In this document: positions 1 to 7,942 of the stretch, piece by piece
How the letters are laid out: each line of letters starts with the position of its first letter
Position numbering within the stretch: the first letter of the stretch is position 1
Assembly: GCF_013297935.1 (NCBI RefSeq)
Contig: NZ_JAAFIX010000002.1
Coordinates: 372,001-436,000, forward strand
Reading direction: 5' to 3'
Length of the DNA stretch: 64,000 nt
Source: Rhodoferax sp.
GTDB taxonomy: Bacteria; Pseudomonadota; Gammaproteobacteria; Burkholderiales; Burkholderiaceae_C
Program-made: the position numbers and the translations under genes
The notes under the pieces: model-generated
Told to the model about the DNA's origin: nothing
The model's database searches: none
What the model saw: the letters and a program-made list of their open reading frames with translations, nothing else

Positions 1-1
1 G

Positions 2-160
2 GGCGTGGCGATGGTGGTCGCCATCCTGGTGGGCGTGCTGGGAAGCCCGGAGTTGATCAACGCGATTCTGTTCCCCGTCGGCCTCGCCATGGCCGCCATG
101 TTTTTTACGTCGTTTTACTTCACGTTCCGTGATTGTTTTGACGCACCGCCGGAGACTTGA
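2..160 (+). CDS. C-terminal end of a membrane protein (partial)
   Basis: An open frame enters from the left edge and stops with TGA at 158-160. The 52 visible residues contain two hydrophobic stretches (around VAMVVAILVGVLG and FPVGLAMAAMFFTSFYF) and then a short polar tail ending DAPPET. This looks like the last one or two membrane helices of an integral membrane protein with a short C-terminal tail. The stop lies 2 bases before the ATG of the next gene, so the two are probably co-transcribed. No family can be assigned from so short a piece. Confidence 0.6.
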   Translation, partial: GVAMVVAILVGVLGSPELINAILFPVGLAMAAMFFTSFYFTFRDCFDAPPET

Positions 161-162
161 CC

Positions 163-921
163 ATGACCCAGCACACCCTCCAAGGCCGCAGTGAAGCGGA
201 AGTTACCTGGTTTCAGCGCCGCAGCTTTCTGCAAGCGGCCGCCGCCTGGACCGCCATGGGGGGAGCCGCAGGGGCCTGGGCGCAAAGCCGCAGCAATATT
301 GTCCAACTCACCGGCGATGCCACACTCAACGGCAGCCGCTTGCGACCCGAGCAGGCCATTCAGACCGGTGACGAAATAGAAACCGGCCCGGACTCCAGTC
401 TGATCTTTGTGATTGGCAACTCTTCATTTCACATACGCCAGCGCAGCCGGCTGACTGTCGAGCGCGGGGGCAGCCTGAACGCTGTGGGCTTGTTGCGCTT
501 GCTCACGGGCGCAGTCATCAGTGTGTGGGGGCCCGGGCGCACACGGCGCATCGTCACGCCCACTGTAACCGCAGGTATCCGGGGGACCGGGGTGTACACC
601 GAGGTGTTTCCTGACCAGGACCTGCGCAGCTATTTTTGCAATTGCTACGGCACCGTGGACATGGCTGCCGGTCGCGACCGGCTCGTCAGCCGCTCGGACT
701 ACCACCAAGCGTTTTGGGGCGAGGTGAGCCCTAAAGAAGGCCGCTTGTTGACCCCCGCCAAAGCGATCAACCACACCGATGAAGAGCTGGAGTTTCTGGC
801 CCGGCTGGTGAACCAGCAAACGGCGTGGCAACGCATGGGCAAAAAAGGGGTGAAAGACGGCAAGGGCTATATGGACGAGCAACCGGGTCAGCTGCACCCG
901 GCCGCCATGCCCCTGATCTAA
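163..921 (+). CDS. Tat-exported FecR-domain protein
   Basis: A 252-residue protein. The frame opens at a TTG at 157, but the ATG at 163 is the better start because GGAG lies 8 bases before it. The N-terminus has a twin-arginine signal (QRRSFLQAAAAW, about residues 24-35) and an Ala-rich export segment ending near GAWAQS, so it is probably sent folded to the periplasm. The middle (about 50-150) resembles a FecR/LysM-like sensor fold: GDATLNGSRL, QTGDEIETGPDSS, TPTVTAGIRGTGVYTE. FecR domains usually transmit signals or bind periplasmic ligands, but no sigma factor or TonB receptor is nearby, so the partner is unknown. A second FecR-type protein lies at 51620-52093. The C-terminal 90 residues (YFCNCYGTVDMAAGRD onward) match nothing I recognise. 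Confidence 0.75.
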   Translation: MTQHTLQGRSEAEVTWFQRRSFLQAAAAWTAMGGAAGAWAQSRSNIVQLTGDATLNGSRLRPEQAIQTGDEIETGPDSSLIFVIGNSSFHIRQRSRLTVERGGSLNAVGLLRLLTGAVISVWGPGRTRRIVTPTVTAGIRGTGVYTEVFPDQDLRSYFCNCYGTVDMAAGRDRLVSRSDYHQAFWGEVSPKEGRLLTPAKAINHTDEELEFLARLVNQQTAWQRMGKKGVKDGKGYMDEQPGQLHPAAMPLI

Positions 922-942
922 ACGCGGCGGGCGCGTTTTACC

Positions 943-1386
943 TCAACGGTACGCAGCCATAGCGGCTGCCAGGTCCCGGTATTCCTCGCAGTCCCGGTTA
1001 CCGCAAATTTTTTCCAGATCAGCCAGATGCCGGGCGGCCAACTCAGGCTTGCGGTCCATCAGGTAAGCCTCCCCGATGTACTCGTGCGCGCCTTTGTGCC
1101 GGGGGTTGAGCCTGAGCGCAATCTTGTAGTGCTCAAAGGCTTTGGCCAGCTCAGGCTTGTCTTGCTTGCGGTAGGTATAGGCCAGCAGATTATGGGCATC
1201 GGCGTTTTCAGGTTCGTCGGCCACTGCTTTTTGGGTTTCGTATTTCGCAGTCCTCCAATCCGACTTTGCAATAGCCGCGCGTGCAGAGGCCATGCGCTGA
1301 TTTACCGTGGGGACATTCATCACCGGGGTGTCTGCGGCATGTGCAAATCCACTCACCATCACCCAAGCGACCAACAACTTTCTCAT
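943..1386 (-). CDS. Secreted tetratricopeptide-repeat protein
   Basis: A 147-residue protein with a cleavable signal peptide (MRKLLVAWVMVSGFAHA). Two to three TPR units follow: about residues 45-78 (YETQKAVADEPENADAHNLL), 80-112 (FEHYKIALRLNPRHKGAHEY) and a third, degenerate one. The spacing of A/G, Y/L and N-P residues is typical of TPRs, which act as protein-binding scaffolds. The C-terminal segment contains a Cys pair (KICGNRDCEEY) that could form a disulfide in the periplasm. It is convergent with the FecR-like gene, with 21 bases between stops. Partner and process are unknown. Confidence 0.75.
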   Translation of the reverse strand: MRKLLVAWVMVSGFAHAADTPVMNVPTVNQRMASARAAIAKSDWRTAKYETQKAVADEPENADAHNLLAYTYRKQDKPELAKAFEHYKIALRLNPRHKGAHEYIGEAYLMDRKPELAARHLADLEKICGNRDCEEYRDLAAAMAAYR

Positions 1387-1516
1387 AAACGCTCCTTCGT
1401 GTCAGGGAGCTCCAATGTAGCGACATTGCAATACCCGAGAGAAGCCCCGGCCTGTCACAGAGTTGAAACATCAACGTCGCACATTACGCAGGCTAATTCA
1501 ACTTGAGGCACCCTGT

Positions 1517-3733
1517 ATGACCGACAACACCCGCACTTCGAGCGACATCTTCAACAACGAAGACTCCAACACCACCGCTAATCCGCACATCGACCAGATC
1601 ATGTCCGCACGCCTGAACCGCCGCGGCTTGCTGCTGGGCGGTATGGGCGCTGCAGCCACCTCGCTGTTCGGCGCAGGTGCGCTCACAGGCTGCGCCACCG
1701 CTTCGACCGGCACTGGCGCAGCCGCCGCCATGTCTGCCCCCCTGAACACACTGGGTTTCACGGCTGTCGCGAAGAGCCTGGCAGACAAAGTGGTGGTACC
1801 CGCTGGCTACAACGTACAAATCATTTACGCGCTGGGCGACCCGCTCAAAGCTGGCACCGCCGCGTTCAAGAACGACGGCAACGATACCGACTGGGACAAC
1901 CGCTCCGGCGACCACCATGACGGCATGGAGTACTTTGGTCTGGACGCCAATGGCCGCCCCTCGGCCAACGGCACCACCCGCGCCTTGCTGGCAATCAACC
2001 ATGAAGCCACCACAGACGAAAAACTTACTTCCTTCTTCATCCACGCCAACGGCGGTACTGCCACCCTGCCCCGCCCTGCATCCGAAGTGGACAAGGAACT
2101 AGCCATCCACGGCCTGTCTGTAGTGGAAGTTGCAGCCCAAGCTGGTCAGTGGAACTACAAACCGGCCTCCAACTACAACCGCCGTGTCACCGCCATGACC
2201 GAGGTACTTATCAGCGGCCCCGCCAAAGGCAGCGAGCACCTGGTGACCAAATTTAGCCCCGACGCCACCCGCGCCCGCGGCACATTGAATAACTGCGGCA
2301 CTGGCAAAACACCTTGGGGCACCTTTGTGTCCGGTGAAGAAAACTGGTTTGGTTACTTCAGCCGCGATGCCAAGGACGACGATCGCCGCGGCAAAAAGGA
2401 CAAAGCAGTCGCGGGCTTGGTGCGCTACGGCCGCCCCGCCGGTACCGCCAGCCGCCACGGCTGGGAGAGCGCCGGTGCCGAAGACAAATACGTGCGCTGG
2501 AACAACAGCGCGCTGGGCGCCAACGCCAAGGCCGACTACCGTAACGAAATGAACACTTTCGGCTACGTGGTGGAGATGGATGCCTACGACGGCAGCCAGC
2601 CCGTGCGCAAGCGCACCGGTCTGGGCCGCTTCGCCCACGAAAGCGTGAGCTTTGCCAAGGCCGTGGCGGGTCAACCCATCGTGGCCTACATGGGAGACGA
2701 TGCTCGCAATGAGTACATGTACAAGTTTGTGTCTGCCGCCAAGTGGGACGCTGCAGACGCCAACGCCAACAACCGTATCGCTGTGGGCGACAAGTACCTC
2801 GACAAGGGCACGCTATTTGTGGCCAGCTTCAAAGACGATGGCACAGGCACCTGGATTGAGTTGTCGATGAACAACCCCATCGTGGCCGCCAACCCTGACT
2901 TTGAATTCAAGTCGGATGCCGACGTAGCCATCTTCACCCGCCTGGCCGCCGACGCCGTGAGCGCCACCAAGATGGACCGCCCGGAGTGGGGTGGCATCAA
3001 CCCCCGCACCGGGGAGTTCTACATGACACTGACCAACAACAGCAATCGCACCGTGGACGGCGACGCTAGCTTGGACTCGGCCAACCCTCGCTTTTACAGT
3101 GACATGAAGGGCAGCAAGGAAAACAAGGGCAATGTGCACGGCCACATCATCCGCGTGGCCCAAGGCAACCCGGCCGACACCGCGTTCAAGTGGGACATCT
3201 ACCTGTTTGCCTCGGAAGCCGATGCCGACAAATCCAAGGTGAACCTGTCCAACCTGACGGACGAGAACGACATGTCCTCCCCGGACGGCCTCGTCTTCAG
3301 CGACGTGACCGGCTTGTGCTGGATTCAGACCGACGATAACGCCTACACGGACAAAACCAACTGCATGATGCTGGCCGCCATCCCCGGCAAGGTGGGCGAC
3401 GGTGGCAAAAAAACCCTAAGCTACAAGCGTGCGGATGGTAGCGAAAAGCGTGTGGACACCTACATGGGCAAGGCGCAGTCGCCAGACATCCTCAAGCGCT
3501 TTTTGGTGGGCCCCGTGGAATGCGAAATCACCGGCCTGTGCGAAACACCGGACGGCAAAGCAATGTTCATCAACATCCAGCACCCAGGTGAAGGATCGAA
3601 GATGGCCGACATTGGCAACCCCGCCAAGTACACCAGCCAATGGCCTGCCAACGCAGGTTACGGCGCAGGCAACCGCCCACGGTCGGCCACTATCGTCATC
3701 ACCAAGAAAGATGGCGGCGTGATCGGTAGCTAA
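1517..3733 (+). CDS. phoX: PhoX-family phosphatase (DUF839), Tat-exported
   Basis: A 738-residue protein. The frame opens at a TTG at 1463, but the ATG at 1517 with GAGG upstream fits better. Residues about 31-60 hold a Tat signal (LNRRGLLLGGMGAAATS) followed by a lipobox-like LTGCAT, so it may be exported folded and possibly lipid-anchored. The body is the DUF839/PhoX beta-propeller: repeated Asp-rich turns, NHEATT, SGEENWFGYF, FAHESVSF, YMGDDARNEYMYKFVS, WGGINPRTGEFYMTLTNN, SSPDGLVFSD and the C-terminal CEITGLCETPDGKAMFINIQHPGEGS. PhoX enzymes are Ca/Fe-dependent alkaline phosphatases that release phosphate from organic phosphate in the periplasm. Length matches the longer bacterial members. 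A rho-independent terminator follows. No Pho box was identified upstream. Confidence 0.88.
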   Translation: MTDNTRTSSDIFNNEDSNTTANPHIDQIMSARLNRRGLLLGGMGAAATSLFGAGALTGCATASTGTGAAAAMSAPLNTLGFTAVAKSLADKVVVPAGYNVQIIYALGDPLKAGTAAFKNDGNDTDWDNRSGDHHDGMEYFGLDANGRPSANGTTRALLAINHEATTDEKLTSFFIHANGGTATLPRPASEVDKELAIHGLSVVEVAAQAGQWNYKPASNYNRRVTAMTEVLISGPAKGSEHLVTKFSPDATRARGTLNNCGTGKTPWGTFVSGEENWFGYFSRDAKDDDRRGKKDKAVAGLVRYGRPAGTASRHGWESAGAEDKYVRWNNSALGANAKADYRNEMNTFGYVVEMDAYDGSQPVRKRTGLGRFAHESVSFAKAVAGQPIVAYMGDDARNEYMYKFVSAAKWDAADANANNRIAVGDKYLDKGTLFVASFKDDGTGTWIELSMNNPIVAANPDFEFKSDADVAIFTRLAADAVSATKMDRPEWGGINPRTGEFYMTLTNNSNRTVDGDASLDSANPRFYSDMKGSKENKGNVHGHIIRVAQGNPADTAFKWDIYLFASEADADKSKVNLSNLTDENDMSSPDGLVFSDVTGLCWIQTDDNAYTDKTNCMMLAAIPGKVGDGGKKTLSYKRADGSEKRVDTYMGKAQSPDILKRFLVGPVECEITGLCETPDGKAMFINIQHPGEGSKMADIGNPAKYTSQWPANAGYGAGNRPRSATIVITKKDGGVIGS

Positions 3734-3766
3734 GCCACCTGCCACGCCCTGCGGGGCGGCAACACC

Positions 3767-3800
3767 AGCGGGCTGCAGCAATCCAGCCCGCTATTTTTTT
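3767..3800 (+). terminator. Rho-independent terminator after phoX
   Basis: A 9-bp perfect stem (AGCGGGCTG at 3767-3775 with CAGCCCGCT at 3784-3792) is followed by A and a run of seven T. It lies 34 bases past the phoX stop. Its 3' arm and T-run merge with the interspersed repeat that starts at about 3790. Confidence 0.8.
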
Positions 3801-3840
3801 GATAGCTGTTAGCGCAATATCAGCGGGGGCTAGTGGCCTA
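3790..3840 (+). repeat. Interspersed GCTAT...TAGCTG...GCGC repeat, copy 1
   Basis: The sequence reads GCTATTTTTTTGATAGCTG, TTAGCGCAATATCAG and CGGGGGCTAGTGGCC. It shares the order GCTAt, AT-rich spacer, tAGCTG, GCGCA and GGGGCTA with copies at 25429, 42634 and 60704. It supplies both the T-run of the phoX terminator and the stop codon (CTA on this strand) of the convergent ABM gene. Confidence 0.6.
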
Positions 3841-4158
3841 AAACGCGTAGTCGCGCTCGACCCGGGCAATGCGCGTCTTGAACGCGGCGTACCACTTGGC
3901 GTGGCCCAGTTGCTGCGCCACCTGGTGCTCCGCGTTGGCCTTCCAAGCGCGTATCGACTCCAAATCTTTCCAGTACGACACGGTGATACCCAGCCCGTCC
4001 CGCGCCGACTCCACGCCCAGAAAGCCGGGTTGCTGCGCGGCGAGCGCGACCATCTTCTCGGCCATGTCGCCATAGCCTTCATCCACCGCAGTGCGCAGGT
4101 TCGTAAAGATGACCGCGTAATACGGTGCAGGCGGGGTGTTGGCAATGTCCTGGCTCAT
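3838..4158 (-). CDS. Antibiotic biosynthesis monooxygenase (ABM) family protein
   Basis: A 106-residue protein when started at the ATG at 4158 (MSQDIANTP); an upstream in-frame start at 4182 would add eight residues. The small ferredoxin-like alpha/beta ABM fold is recognisable from YYAVIFTNLRT, YGDMAEKMVALAAQQPGFLG, SYWKDLESIRAWK and AQQLGHAKWYAAFKTRIARVER. In this subgroup, W-x-x-H/L-x-x-A-x-x-G/Y-x-x-x-W-Y is typical. Members are heme-degrading or quinol/polyketide monooxygenases or of unknown role, so the substrate cannot be read from sequence. Its stop codon falls inside the interspersed repeat at 3790-3840. It follows the uvrD-like gene with a 36-base gap and may be co-transcribed with it. 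Confidence 0.78.
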   Translation of the reverse strand: MSQDIANTPPAPYYAVIFTNLRTAVDEGYGDMAEKMVALAAQQPGFLGVESARDGLGITVSYWKDLESIRAWKANAEHQVAQQLGHAKWYAAFKTRIARVERDYAF

Positions 4159-4194
4159 GGGCGGTGCTCTCAGAGGGGGCAAGAGGTCAAGGGG

Positions 4195-6636
4195 TCAAGG
4201 GACCGGCGTGAGTTTGGCCACGCTCAGGGCCAGCCACTTGGTGCCGTGGCGGGGGAAGTTGATCTGCGCACGCGCGTCGTCGCCTGCACCTTCCAGCGTG
4301 AGCACGGTGCCTTCGCCAAACTTGGCGTGGAAGACCTTCTGGCCCTTGCGCAAGCCGGTGGGCTCTTCTTTGCGCACCACTTCCTTCTGCGGGGCCGAAT
4401 AAGAGCCAAATGTGCTTCCAGCCCCCGTGGAATATTCGCGACCAGCTCCTGAATTCGTAGCATATCCACCGCCACCCCAACTGTTGCCGGAGCCGCCGCC
4501 ATAGCCTCCTCCACCAAAACCACCGCCCGCAGGCATAGGCTGCTGCTTGGGCGTGAGGTACTTCAGGCACTCCTCCGGCAGCTCGTCAAAAAAGCGGCTT
4601 TTGAGGTTGAAGCGCGTTTGCCCGTGCAGCATGCGCGTCTGCGAGTGGCTGAGGTACAGGCGCTTGCGCGCCCGGGTGATGGCCACATAGGCCAAGCGCC
4701 GCTCTTCCTCCAGCCCGTCGTGGTCGCTCATGGAGTTCTCGTGGGGGAACAAGCCCTCCTCGACCCCGGTGATGAACACGCAGTCAAACTCCAGCCCCTT
4801 GCTGGAGTGCACAGTCATGAGCTGGATGGCGTCCTGCCCGGCCGCCGCCATGTTGTCGCCCGCTTCCAGCGCCGCATGGGTCAGGAAAGCCTGCAGGGGC
4901 GAGAGGGTTTCACCGGTGTCTTCCAGACCCTCATCCGCAGGTGCGGCCAGCAGTTCGCCCGTCAGGCCTTGGCTGGCCGGGCTCTGGCTCAAAAAGGCCT
5001 CAGGGCTGCTGAGCAGTGGCGCCATGCCGGGGGCCTCGCGGCCGAAGCCTTCTTGCATCACAAAGCTCTCGGCCGCGTTGACCAATTCGTCCAAGTTCTC
5101 GACGCGGTCTTCGCCTTCGCGTTCGTTGCGGTAGTGCTCCAGCAGGCCACTGTGCTCCAGCATGAGCTTGATGATGTCTTTGAGGTTGAGGTTGGCGGTC
5201 TGCTCACGGATCACATCGAGCTTGGCCACAAAGCCAGCAATCACGGCGCCGGGGCGGCCGGTGAGCGTGCTCACCGCGTCGTGCAGCGAGCAGCCGGTGG
5301 CACGGGCCAGGTCTTGGAGCTGCTCGATGCTGCGCGCGCCAATGCCGCGTGCCGGGAAGTTCACCACCCGCAGAAAGCTGGTGTCGTCGTTGGGGTTTTC
5401 CAAGAGGCGCAAATACGCCAGCGCGTGCTTGATTTCTGCCCGCTCAAAAAATCGCAGGCCGCCATAGACGCGGTAGGGAATGGCGGCGTTGAACAGCGCA
5501 GTTTCAATCACCCGGCTCTGCGCGTTGCTGCGGTAGAGCACGGCAATTTCTTTGCGCTCCACATCGTCGCGAATGAGCTGCTTCATCTCGTCCACCATCC
5601 ACTGCGCCTCGGCAAAGTCGCTGGGCGCCTCATACACCCGCACCGGCTCGCCCGCACCTTGTTCGGTACGCAGGTTCTTGCCCAAGCGGCGGCTGTTGTG
5701 GCTGATGAGCGCGTTGGCGCTGTCCAAAATGTTGCTGTAGCTGCGGTAGTTTTGCTCCAGCTTGATCTGCTGGCGCACCGCGAACTCGCGCACAAAGTCG
5801 GTCATATTGCCCACGCGCGCGCCGCGGAAGGCGTAAATGCTCTGGTCGTCATCCCCCACCGCCAGCACCGAACCGCCGCCCTCAACACTGCCGCCCTGCC
5901 CCACACCGGCAATCATCTTTATCCAGGCGTATTGCAGCTTGTTGGTGTCCTGAAACTCATCGATCAAGATGTGGCGAAAGCGCCGCTGGTAGTGCTCACG
6001 AATGGGCCCGTTGTCGCGCAGCAGCTCATACGAGCGCAGCATGAGCTCGCCAAAGTCCACCACGCCTTCACGCTGGCACTGGTCTTCGTAGAGCTGGTAA
6101 ATCTCGATCTTTTTGCGCGTGTCCGGGTCACTCGCCACCACGTCTTTGGGGCGCAAGCCCTCTTCCTTGCAGTTGCCGATGAACCAGGCCATTTGCTTGG
6201 GCGGAAAGCGCTCGTCGTCAATCTTGAATTGCTTGCACAGCCGCTTGATGGCGCTGAGTTGGTCCTGCGTATCCAGAATCTGAAAGGCCTGCGGCAGGCC
6301 GGCGTTCTTGTAATGCGCGCGCAAAAAACGGTTGCACAGGCCGTGGAAGGTGCCTATCCACATGCCGCGCACATTCACCGGCAGCATGGCGGACAGGCGG
6401 GTCATCATCTCCTTGGCTGCCTTGTTGGTGAAGGTGACCGCCAAAATGCCGCCGGGCGAGGTGTAGCCGTTTTGCAGCAGCCAGGCGATGCGCGTGGTGA
6501 GCACCCGGGTTTTGCCCGAACCGGCCCCCGCCAGAATGAGCGCATGCTCGGCCGGCAGGGTCACTGCGGCTAACTGCTCGGGGTTCAGGTTGTGTAAAAG
6601 GGGGGGAGTGGTGCCAGCGGCGGCGAAAGAATGCAT
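4195..6636 (-). CDS. uvrD: UvrD/PcrA-type superfamily 1 DNA helicase
   Basis: An 813-residue 3'-5' DNA helicase. I chose the ATG at 6636 (MHSFAAAGTT) because the 45 upstream in-frame residues lack helicase similarity and run into the guaC promoter region. SF1A motifs: Q-motif LNPEQLAAVT (18-27), Walker A AGAGSGKT (36-43), motif Ia FTNKAAKEM, motif II DEFQDTN, motif III GDDDQSIYAFRGA, motif IV LEQNYRS, motif V MTVHSSKGLEFD and motif VI VAITRARKRLYL. The C-terminus has a long Gly-rich linker (GGGFGGGGYGGG) and ends in the Tudor-like PcrA/UvrD module (LRKGQKVFHAKFGEGTVL). It should act in nucleotide excision and mismatch repair and clear RecA or stalled RNA polymerase. It diverges from guaC. Confidence 0.95.
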   Translation of the reverse strand: MHSFAAAGTTPPLLHNLNPEQLAAVTLPAEHALILAGAGSGKTRVLTTRIAWLLQNGYTSPGGILAVTFTNKAAKEMMTRLSAMLPVNVRGMWIGTFHGLCNRFLRAHYKNAGLPQAFQILDTQDQLSAIKRLCKQFKIDDERFPPKQMAWFIGNCKEEGLRPKDVVASDPDTRKKIEIYQLYEDQCQREGVVDFGELMLRSYELLRDNGPIREHYQRRFRHILIDEFQDTNKLQYAWIKMIAGVGQGGSVEGGGSVLAVGDDDQSIYAFRGARVGNMTDFVREFAVRQQIKLEQNYRSYSNILDSANALISHNSRRLGKNLRTEQGAGEPVRVYEAPSDFAEAQWMVDEMKQLIRDDVERKEIAVLYRSNAQSRVIETALFNAAIPYRVYGGLRFFERAEIKHALAYLRLLENPNDDTSFLRVVNFPARGIGARSIEQLQDLARATGCSLHDAVSTLTGRPGAVIAGFVAKLDVIREQTANLNLKDIIKLMLEHSGLLEHYRNEREGEDRVENLDELVNAAESFVMQEGFGREAPGMAPLLSSPEAFLSQSPASQGLTGELLAAPADEGLEDTGETLSPLQAFLTHAALEAGDNMAAAGQDAIQLMTVHSSKGLEFDCVFITGVEEGLFPHENSMSDHDGLEEERRLAYVAITRARKRLYLSHSQTRMLHGQTRFNLKSRFFDELPEECLKYLTPKQQPMPAGGGFGGGGYGGGSGNSWGGGGYATNSGAGREYSTGAGSTFGSYSAPQKEVVRKEEPTGLRKGQKVFHAKFGEGTVLTLEGAGDDARAQINFPRHGTKWLALSVAKLTPVP

Positions 6637-6749
6637 GCTCCGATTGTAGAAAGGCCACGGCGCCTCCACCGCACACCAGACGACTGCCTTGTGCACTACC
6701 TTTTGGGGGTCATACGCAAATTCATATACCGCGCCGGACCCAACCTTTC

Positions 6750-6858
6750 TACAATCAAGCACCGGGCCCAAGCAATTGGCACCCGGTTTTTTTTTGGCCG
6801 GTGCCGATCCAAGTGCTCAGTGTTTTAACGATGGAAACTTTGGACAGGAGCTTGGGCC
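6750..6858 (+). promoter_or_regulatory. guaC promoter and structured leader (candidate riboregulator)
   Basis: A -10-like TACAAT at 6750-6755 (no clear -35) would start the transcript near 6762. Three elements follow. First, a terminator hairpin at 6761-6787 with nine T. Second, CCGGTGCC at 6798-6805, which can pair with 6778-6786 (8 bp, one bulged C) and so compete with the terminator. Third, GCTTGGGCC at 6850-6858, directly before the ATG, which is the exact reverse complement of 6765-6773 in the hairpin's 5' side. An SD-like AGGAG is at 6846-6850. Because uvrD runs the other way, no other plus-strand gene needs a terminator here. This suggests attenuation and/or translational control of guaC. 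No known riboswitch class was recognised. Confidence 0.5.
6761..6795 (+). terminator. Intrinsic terminator in the guaC leader (attenuator)
   Basis: Two stacked stems: ACCGGG (6761-6766) with CCCGGT (6782-6787), and CCAA (6768-6771) with TTGG (6776-6779), closed by a GCAA (GNRA) tetraloop. A run of nine T ends at 6795. It is upstream of guaC and downstream of no plus-strand gene, so it is read as an attenuator rather than an end-of-operon terminator. Confidence 0.65.
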
Positions 6859-7836
6859 ATGGAAATTTTTGACTACGACAACATCTTGCTGCTCCCCCGC
6901 AAATGCCGGGTAGAGAGCCGCTCGGAGTGCGATGCCGGCGTGGAGCTAGGCAGCCGCAAATTCCGTCTTCCGGTCGTACCGGCCAACATGAAGACCGTGG
7001 TAGACGAAACCATTTGCGAGTGGATGGCGCAAAACGGTTACTTCTACGTGATGCACCGCTTCGACCTCGACAACATTGCCTTTACCCAGGCCATGCATGC
7101 CAAGGGGCTCTACGCCTCGATCTCTCTGGGGGTGAAGAAGCCCGATTACGCCACCGTCGACCAGTTGGTAGCCTTGGGGGTGACACCGGAATACATCACG
7201 ATCGACATTGCACACGGCCACTCGGACAGCGTGCGCGACATGATCATCTACCTCAAGAAACACCTGCCGGGCAGCTTTGTGATTGCCGGCAACGTGGCCA
7301 CGCCTGAGGCGGTGATTGACCTCGAAAACTGGGGCGCAGATGCCACCAAAGTGGGCGTGGGCCCCGGCAAGGTCTGCATTACCAAGCTCAAGACCGGCTT
7401 CGGTACCGGCGGGTGGCAACTCAGCGCGGTGAAGTGGTGTGCCCGTGTAGCGACCAAACCCATCATTGCCGACGGCGGCATCCGCAGCCATGGGGACATT
7501 GCCAAAAGCATCCGTTTCGGAGCCAGCATGGTCATGATCGGCTCGCTATTTGCCGGCCACGAGGAGTCGCCCGGCAAAACGGTAGAAGTCGACGGCGCGC
7601 TGTTCAAGGAGTACTACGGCTCTGCCAGCGACTTCAACAAAGGCGAATACAAGCACGTTGAGGGCAAGCGCATTCTGGAGCCGGTGAAAGGCAAGCTGGC
7701 CGAAACGCTCATTGAAATGGAGCAGGACGTACAAAGCTCGATCAGCTATGCCGGTGGCAAGAAACTCATGGACATCCGCAAGGTGAACTACGTGACCCTG
7801 GGCGGCGACAACGCGGGCGAACACCTGCTGATGTAA
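6859..7836 (+). CDS. guaC: GMP reductase
   Basis: A 325-residue (beta/alpha)8 enzyme of the IMPDH/GMPR family that converts GMP to IMP with NADPH and releases ammonia, returning guanine nucleotides to the central purine pool. It starts [16 protein letters not shown]. The signature loop is [15 protein letters not shown] with the catalytic Cys near residue 173, followed by [12 protein letters not shown], the phosphate-binding [13 protein letters not shown] and [19 protein letters not shown]. There is no CBS insert, as expected for GMPR rather than IMPDH, and the length matches the short bacterial (GuaC2-like) group. It is monocistronic, with a structured leader upstream and a 14-bp perfect inverted repeat just after the stop. 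Confidence 0.93.
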   Translation: MEIFDYDNILLLPRKCRVESRSECDAGVELGSRKFRLPVVPANMKTVVDETICEWMAQNGYFYVMHRFDLDNIAFTQAMHAKGLYASISLGVKKPDYATVDQLVALGVTPEYITIDIAHGHSDSVRDMIIYLKKHLPGSFVIAGNVATPEAVIDLENWGADATKVGVGPGKVCITKLKTGFGTGGWQLSAVKWCARVATKPIIADGGIRSHGDIAKSIRFGASMVMIGSLFAGHEESPGKTVEVDGALFKEYYGSASDFNKGEYKHVEGKRILEPVKGKLAETLIEMEQDVQSSISYAGGKKLMDIRKVNYVTLGGDNAGEHLLM

Positions 7837-7843
7837 GACCGTG

Positions 7844-7879
7844 CCGTGAAGGCTGTCAGCACCTCGACAGCCTTCACGG
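7844..7879 (+). terminator. 14-bp perfect inverted repeat after guaC
   Basis: CCGTGAAGGCTGTC (7844-7857) and its exact reverse complement (7866-7879) enclose an 8-base loop, starting 8 bases after the guaC stop. No T-run follows, so it is either a U-less terminator or an RNA 3'-end stabiliser. It is symmetric and could work in either direction. Confidence 0.5.
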
Positions 7880-7942
7880 TACAAACCCTCTCCCCCTGCC
7901 GGGGGCCGGCGGTATTCTGTAGGGCAGGAGCACACTGTCACC

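Noticed and set aside
4159..4200. GGTCAAGGGGTCAAGGG direct repeats as a regulatory site
   Set aside because: Two imperfect 8-base units between uvrD and the ABM gene are too short and lack promoter context.
4618..6573. 651-residue plus-strand ORF across the uvrD gene
   Set aside because: It is antisense to a helicase with all SF1 motifs and shows His/Val/Leu-rich, Ala-biased composition typical of a reverse-frame shadow in GC-rich DNA; no domain is visible.
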